Origin: Phocaeicola coprocola DSM 17136
GTDB taxonomy: Bacteria > Bacteroidota > Bacteroidia > Bacteroidales > Bacteroidaceae
NCBI RefSeq assembly: GCF_000154845.1
Contig: NZ_DS981507.1
Span: 1 to 64,000, forward strand
Length of the DNA stretch: 64,000 nt
Direction of reading: 5' to 3'
Shown: one piece after another, positions 63,387 through 64,000 of the stretch
Layout of the letters: each line of letters starts with the position of its first letter
How positions within the stretch are numbered: position 1 is the stretch's first letter
Program-made: the position numbers and the translations under genes
The notes under the pieces: model-generated
What the model was told of the DNA's origin: nothing
The model's database searches: none
What the model saw: only the letters and a program-made list of their open reading frames with translations

Positions 63387-63500
63387 CAGACGCGAGCCGA
63401 CATTCGCACCCGTACTCGAAGCATCGTTATTCGCATTCGCATTCGACACACCGCCATTCGCATTCGCATTGTTGTACCCGCGATAGACCACACGGACTAT
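63387..63500 (-). repeat. DGR template repeat (TR), left limit firm, right limit uncertain
   Basis: Read on the minus strand, the core 63476-63387 is rich in AAC/AAT. In the frame of the target gene it would encode 30 residues, YNNANANGGVSNANANNDAS and then STGANVGSRL, with nine Asn. Asn codons with two adenines are the hallmark of DGR templates. CCAGACGCGAGC at 63386-63397 recurs at the window edge (63989-64000), inside the target gene. The repeat must extend right to somewhere before 63557. The end cannot be fixed without the variable repeat. Confidence 0.8.
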
Positions 63501-63557
63501 TGGGGAACTCTACCGCTTGCAAAGTTACTGATTTAACAGGCAAAACAGATAAACGAA

Positions 63558-63791
63558 TTACACTATCATCCAAAATAAAACGGATATACTGCCACCCGCG
63601 ACGGTGAGCCCCCAATCAATCCAGTCCCAAGGACTTCCCCGAAGAGTATCTTTCAGTTCCAGACAGGAAGCTGCAATGGCCGCAGCATAAAAGGCCGTCC
63701 AAGGAGTAAATCCCAATAGACCTACCATCAAACCACCGATAAGATGCTTGTAACGGTTACTCATTTTTAAAAATGCGATAATCTTTTTCAT
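63558..63791 (-). CDS. Small membrane protein between DGR target and template repeat
   Basis: The 77-residue protein has a basic N-terminus and two or three hydrophobic segments (about 15-35, 38-48 and 60-77). HLIGGLMVGLLGFTPWTAFY is the first. Similar small proteins occur in Bacteroides phages and plasmids and could be holin-like. It takes the place where Avd would be expected in a DGR but does not look like Avd, which is a helical soluble protein. I use the ATG at 63791. A TTG start lies three codons upstream. Confidence 0.6.
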   Translation of the reverse strand: MKKIIAFLKMSNRYKHLIGGLMVGLLGFTPWTAFYAAAIAASCLELKDTLRGSPWDWIDWGLTVAGGSISVLFWMIV

Positions 63792-63816
63792 ATACCTCAA
63801 AATTCTATTTTTTCGA

Positions 63817-63829
63817 CCGGCTTCGCCGG
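63817..63829. repeat. Short hairpin downstream of the DGR target gene
   Basis: CCGGC-TTC-GCCGG is a 5-bp GC stem. A second one, GCGC-TTT-GCGC, lies at 63910-63920 right after the target stop. DGRs often have a hairpin or cruciform just past the variable repeat, and these are candidates. Confidence 0.4.
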
Positions 63830-63920
63830 CATTTGAATACCTTTTAAATGGAATTCGGAAACCATCCGAATCCCGTTCTTTCGTTTTAGTCGCTTCGCTC
63901 CACGCTTTGGCGCTTTGCGC

Positions 63921-64000
63921 TTACGCCACCTCGCGTATCGCCTTGTACGCTGCCACGCTTTGCGCCCGGACGATTTTGCCGCGGAAGGCCAGACGCGAGC
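63921..64000 (-). CDS. 3' end of a DGR target gene, cut by the window edge
   Basis: Only the last 25 codons are visible. They end SRLAFRGKIVRAQSVAAYKA and then IREVA with TAA at 63921-63923. The first visible bases match the end of the template repeat (GCTCGCGTCTGG in coding direction), so the variable repeat begins at the window edge and continues to the right. SRLAFRG after the variable stretch fits the C-terminus of the C-type-lectin-like targets of Bacteroides DGRs. The protein is probably a phage tail tip that binds the host surface. Confidence 0.75.
   Translation of the reverse strand, partial: SRLAFRGKIVRAQSVAAYKAIREVA

Noticed and set aside
63421-63480. CATTCG units as a CRISPR or microsatellite
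   Set aside because: The units are six bases long with no spacers, and they lie within the template repeat.
63427-63615. Minus-strand open frame across the template repeat, rich in Arg, Cys and Glu
   Set aside because: Its repeats come from the CATTCG units of the template repeat read in a different frame from the target gene. It is better explained as noncoding TR.

Overview
The window is chromosomal DNA from a Bacteroidota gut bacterium, most likely Bacteroides or Phocaeicola. Many genes have a TAnnTTTG box upstream, the -7 element read by the Bacteroides primary sigma factor. Several families are typical of the order: NigD-like lipoprotein, DUF4290, the succinylornithine-type carbamoyltransferase, and SusE/TonB-era envelope genes. 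No rRNA, tRNA or CRISPR array is visible.

Layout. 1-1.7 kb: an IS4-family transposase next to mdh. 2.9-6.8 kb: a PAP2 phosphatase with a frameshifted 3' end, and dnaG. 7.6-13.8 kb (minus): one tightly packed operon pdxJ-exbB-exbD-tonB-DJ-1-ispD-recG, divergent from nadK across a perfect palindrome. 15-18 kb: murF divergent from folP-cdaA. 18-21 kb (minus): an acyltransferase/DUF2156 pair and lrgAB. 21-25 kb: pta-ackA and kdgK. 25-29 kb (minus): DUF59-TlpA-lpxH and a glycosyltransferase-radC pair. 29-31.6 kb: an ECF sigma factor with three uncharacterised envelope genes. 31.7-37.8 kb: efp divergent from rpmH, then PASTA protein-rluD-ddl-acyltransferase-NigD-like-rhodanese. 38-40.3 kb (minus): argF' and proA. 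40.4-42.2 kb: DUF2007, a secreted protein and a lytic transglycosylase. 42.4-52.2 kb (minus): a long envelope and housekeeping run tsaB-DUF4290-murA-rimM-M23-dxr-rseP-S9 peptidase-ung. MurA carries Asp in place of the fosfomycin-target Cys. 52.3-54.0 kb: a complete IS4-type element with inverted repeats and an in-frame TGA in its transposase. 54.2-59.0 kb: yicC-gmk-small membrane protein-nadD-zinc metalloprotease.

From about 59.1-59.4 kb to the right edge is the end of a prophage. All its visible genes are on the minus strand. Reading inward from the right edge they are: the 3' end of a diversity-generating retroelement (DGR) target gene, a small membrane protein, an adenine-rich template repeat, the reverse transcriptase, a tail-assembly-like protein, a large inverted-repeat RNA-like structure, a Mor/C-like regulator, a thymidylate-synthase-superfamily enzyme, and a D12-class adenine methylase. 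The enzyme has the Asn-to-Asp change that marks dCMP specificity. A Mor-like regulator and a DNA-modification gene at the very end recall the right end of phage Mu. That suggests a Mu-like transposable phage with a DGR, as in the Hankyphage group of Bacteroides phages, but the transposase genes are outside the window, so this is inference.

The most interesting signals are the DGR, whose RT has an extra C-terminal domain and no visible Avd gene, the putative dCMP-modifying enzyme beside the methylase, and the paired structures at 61.24-61.37 kb.
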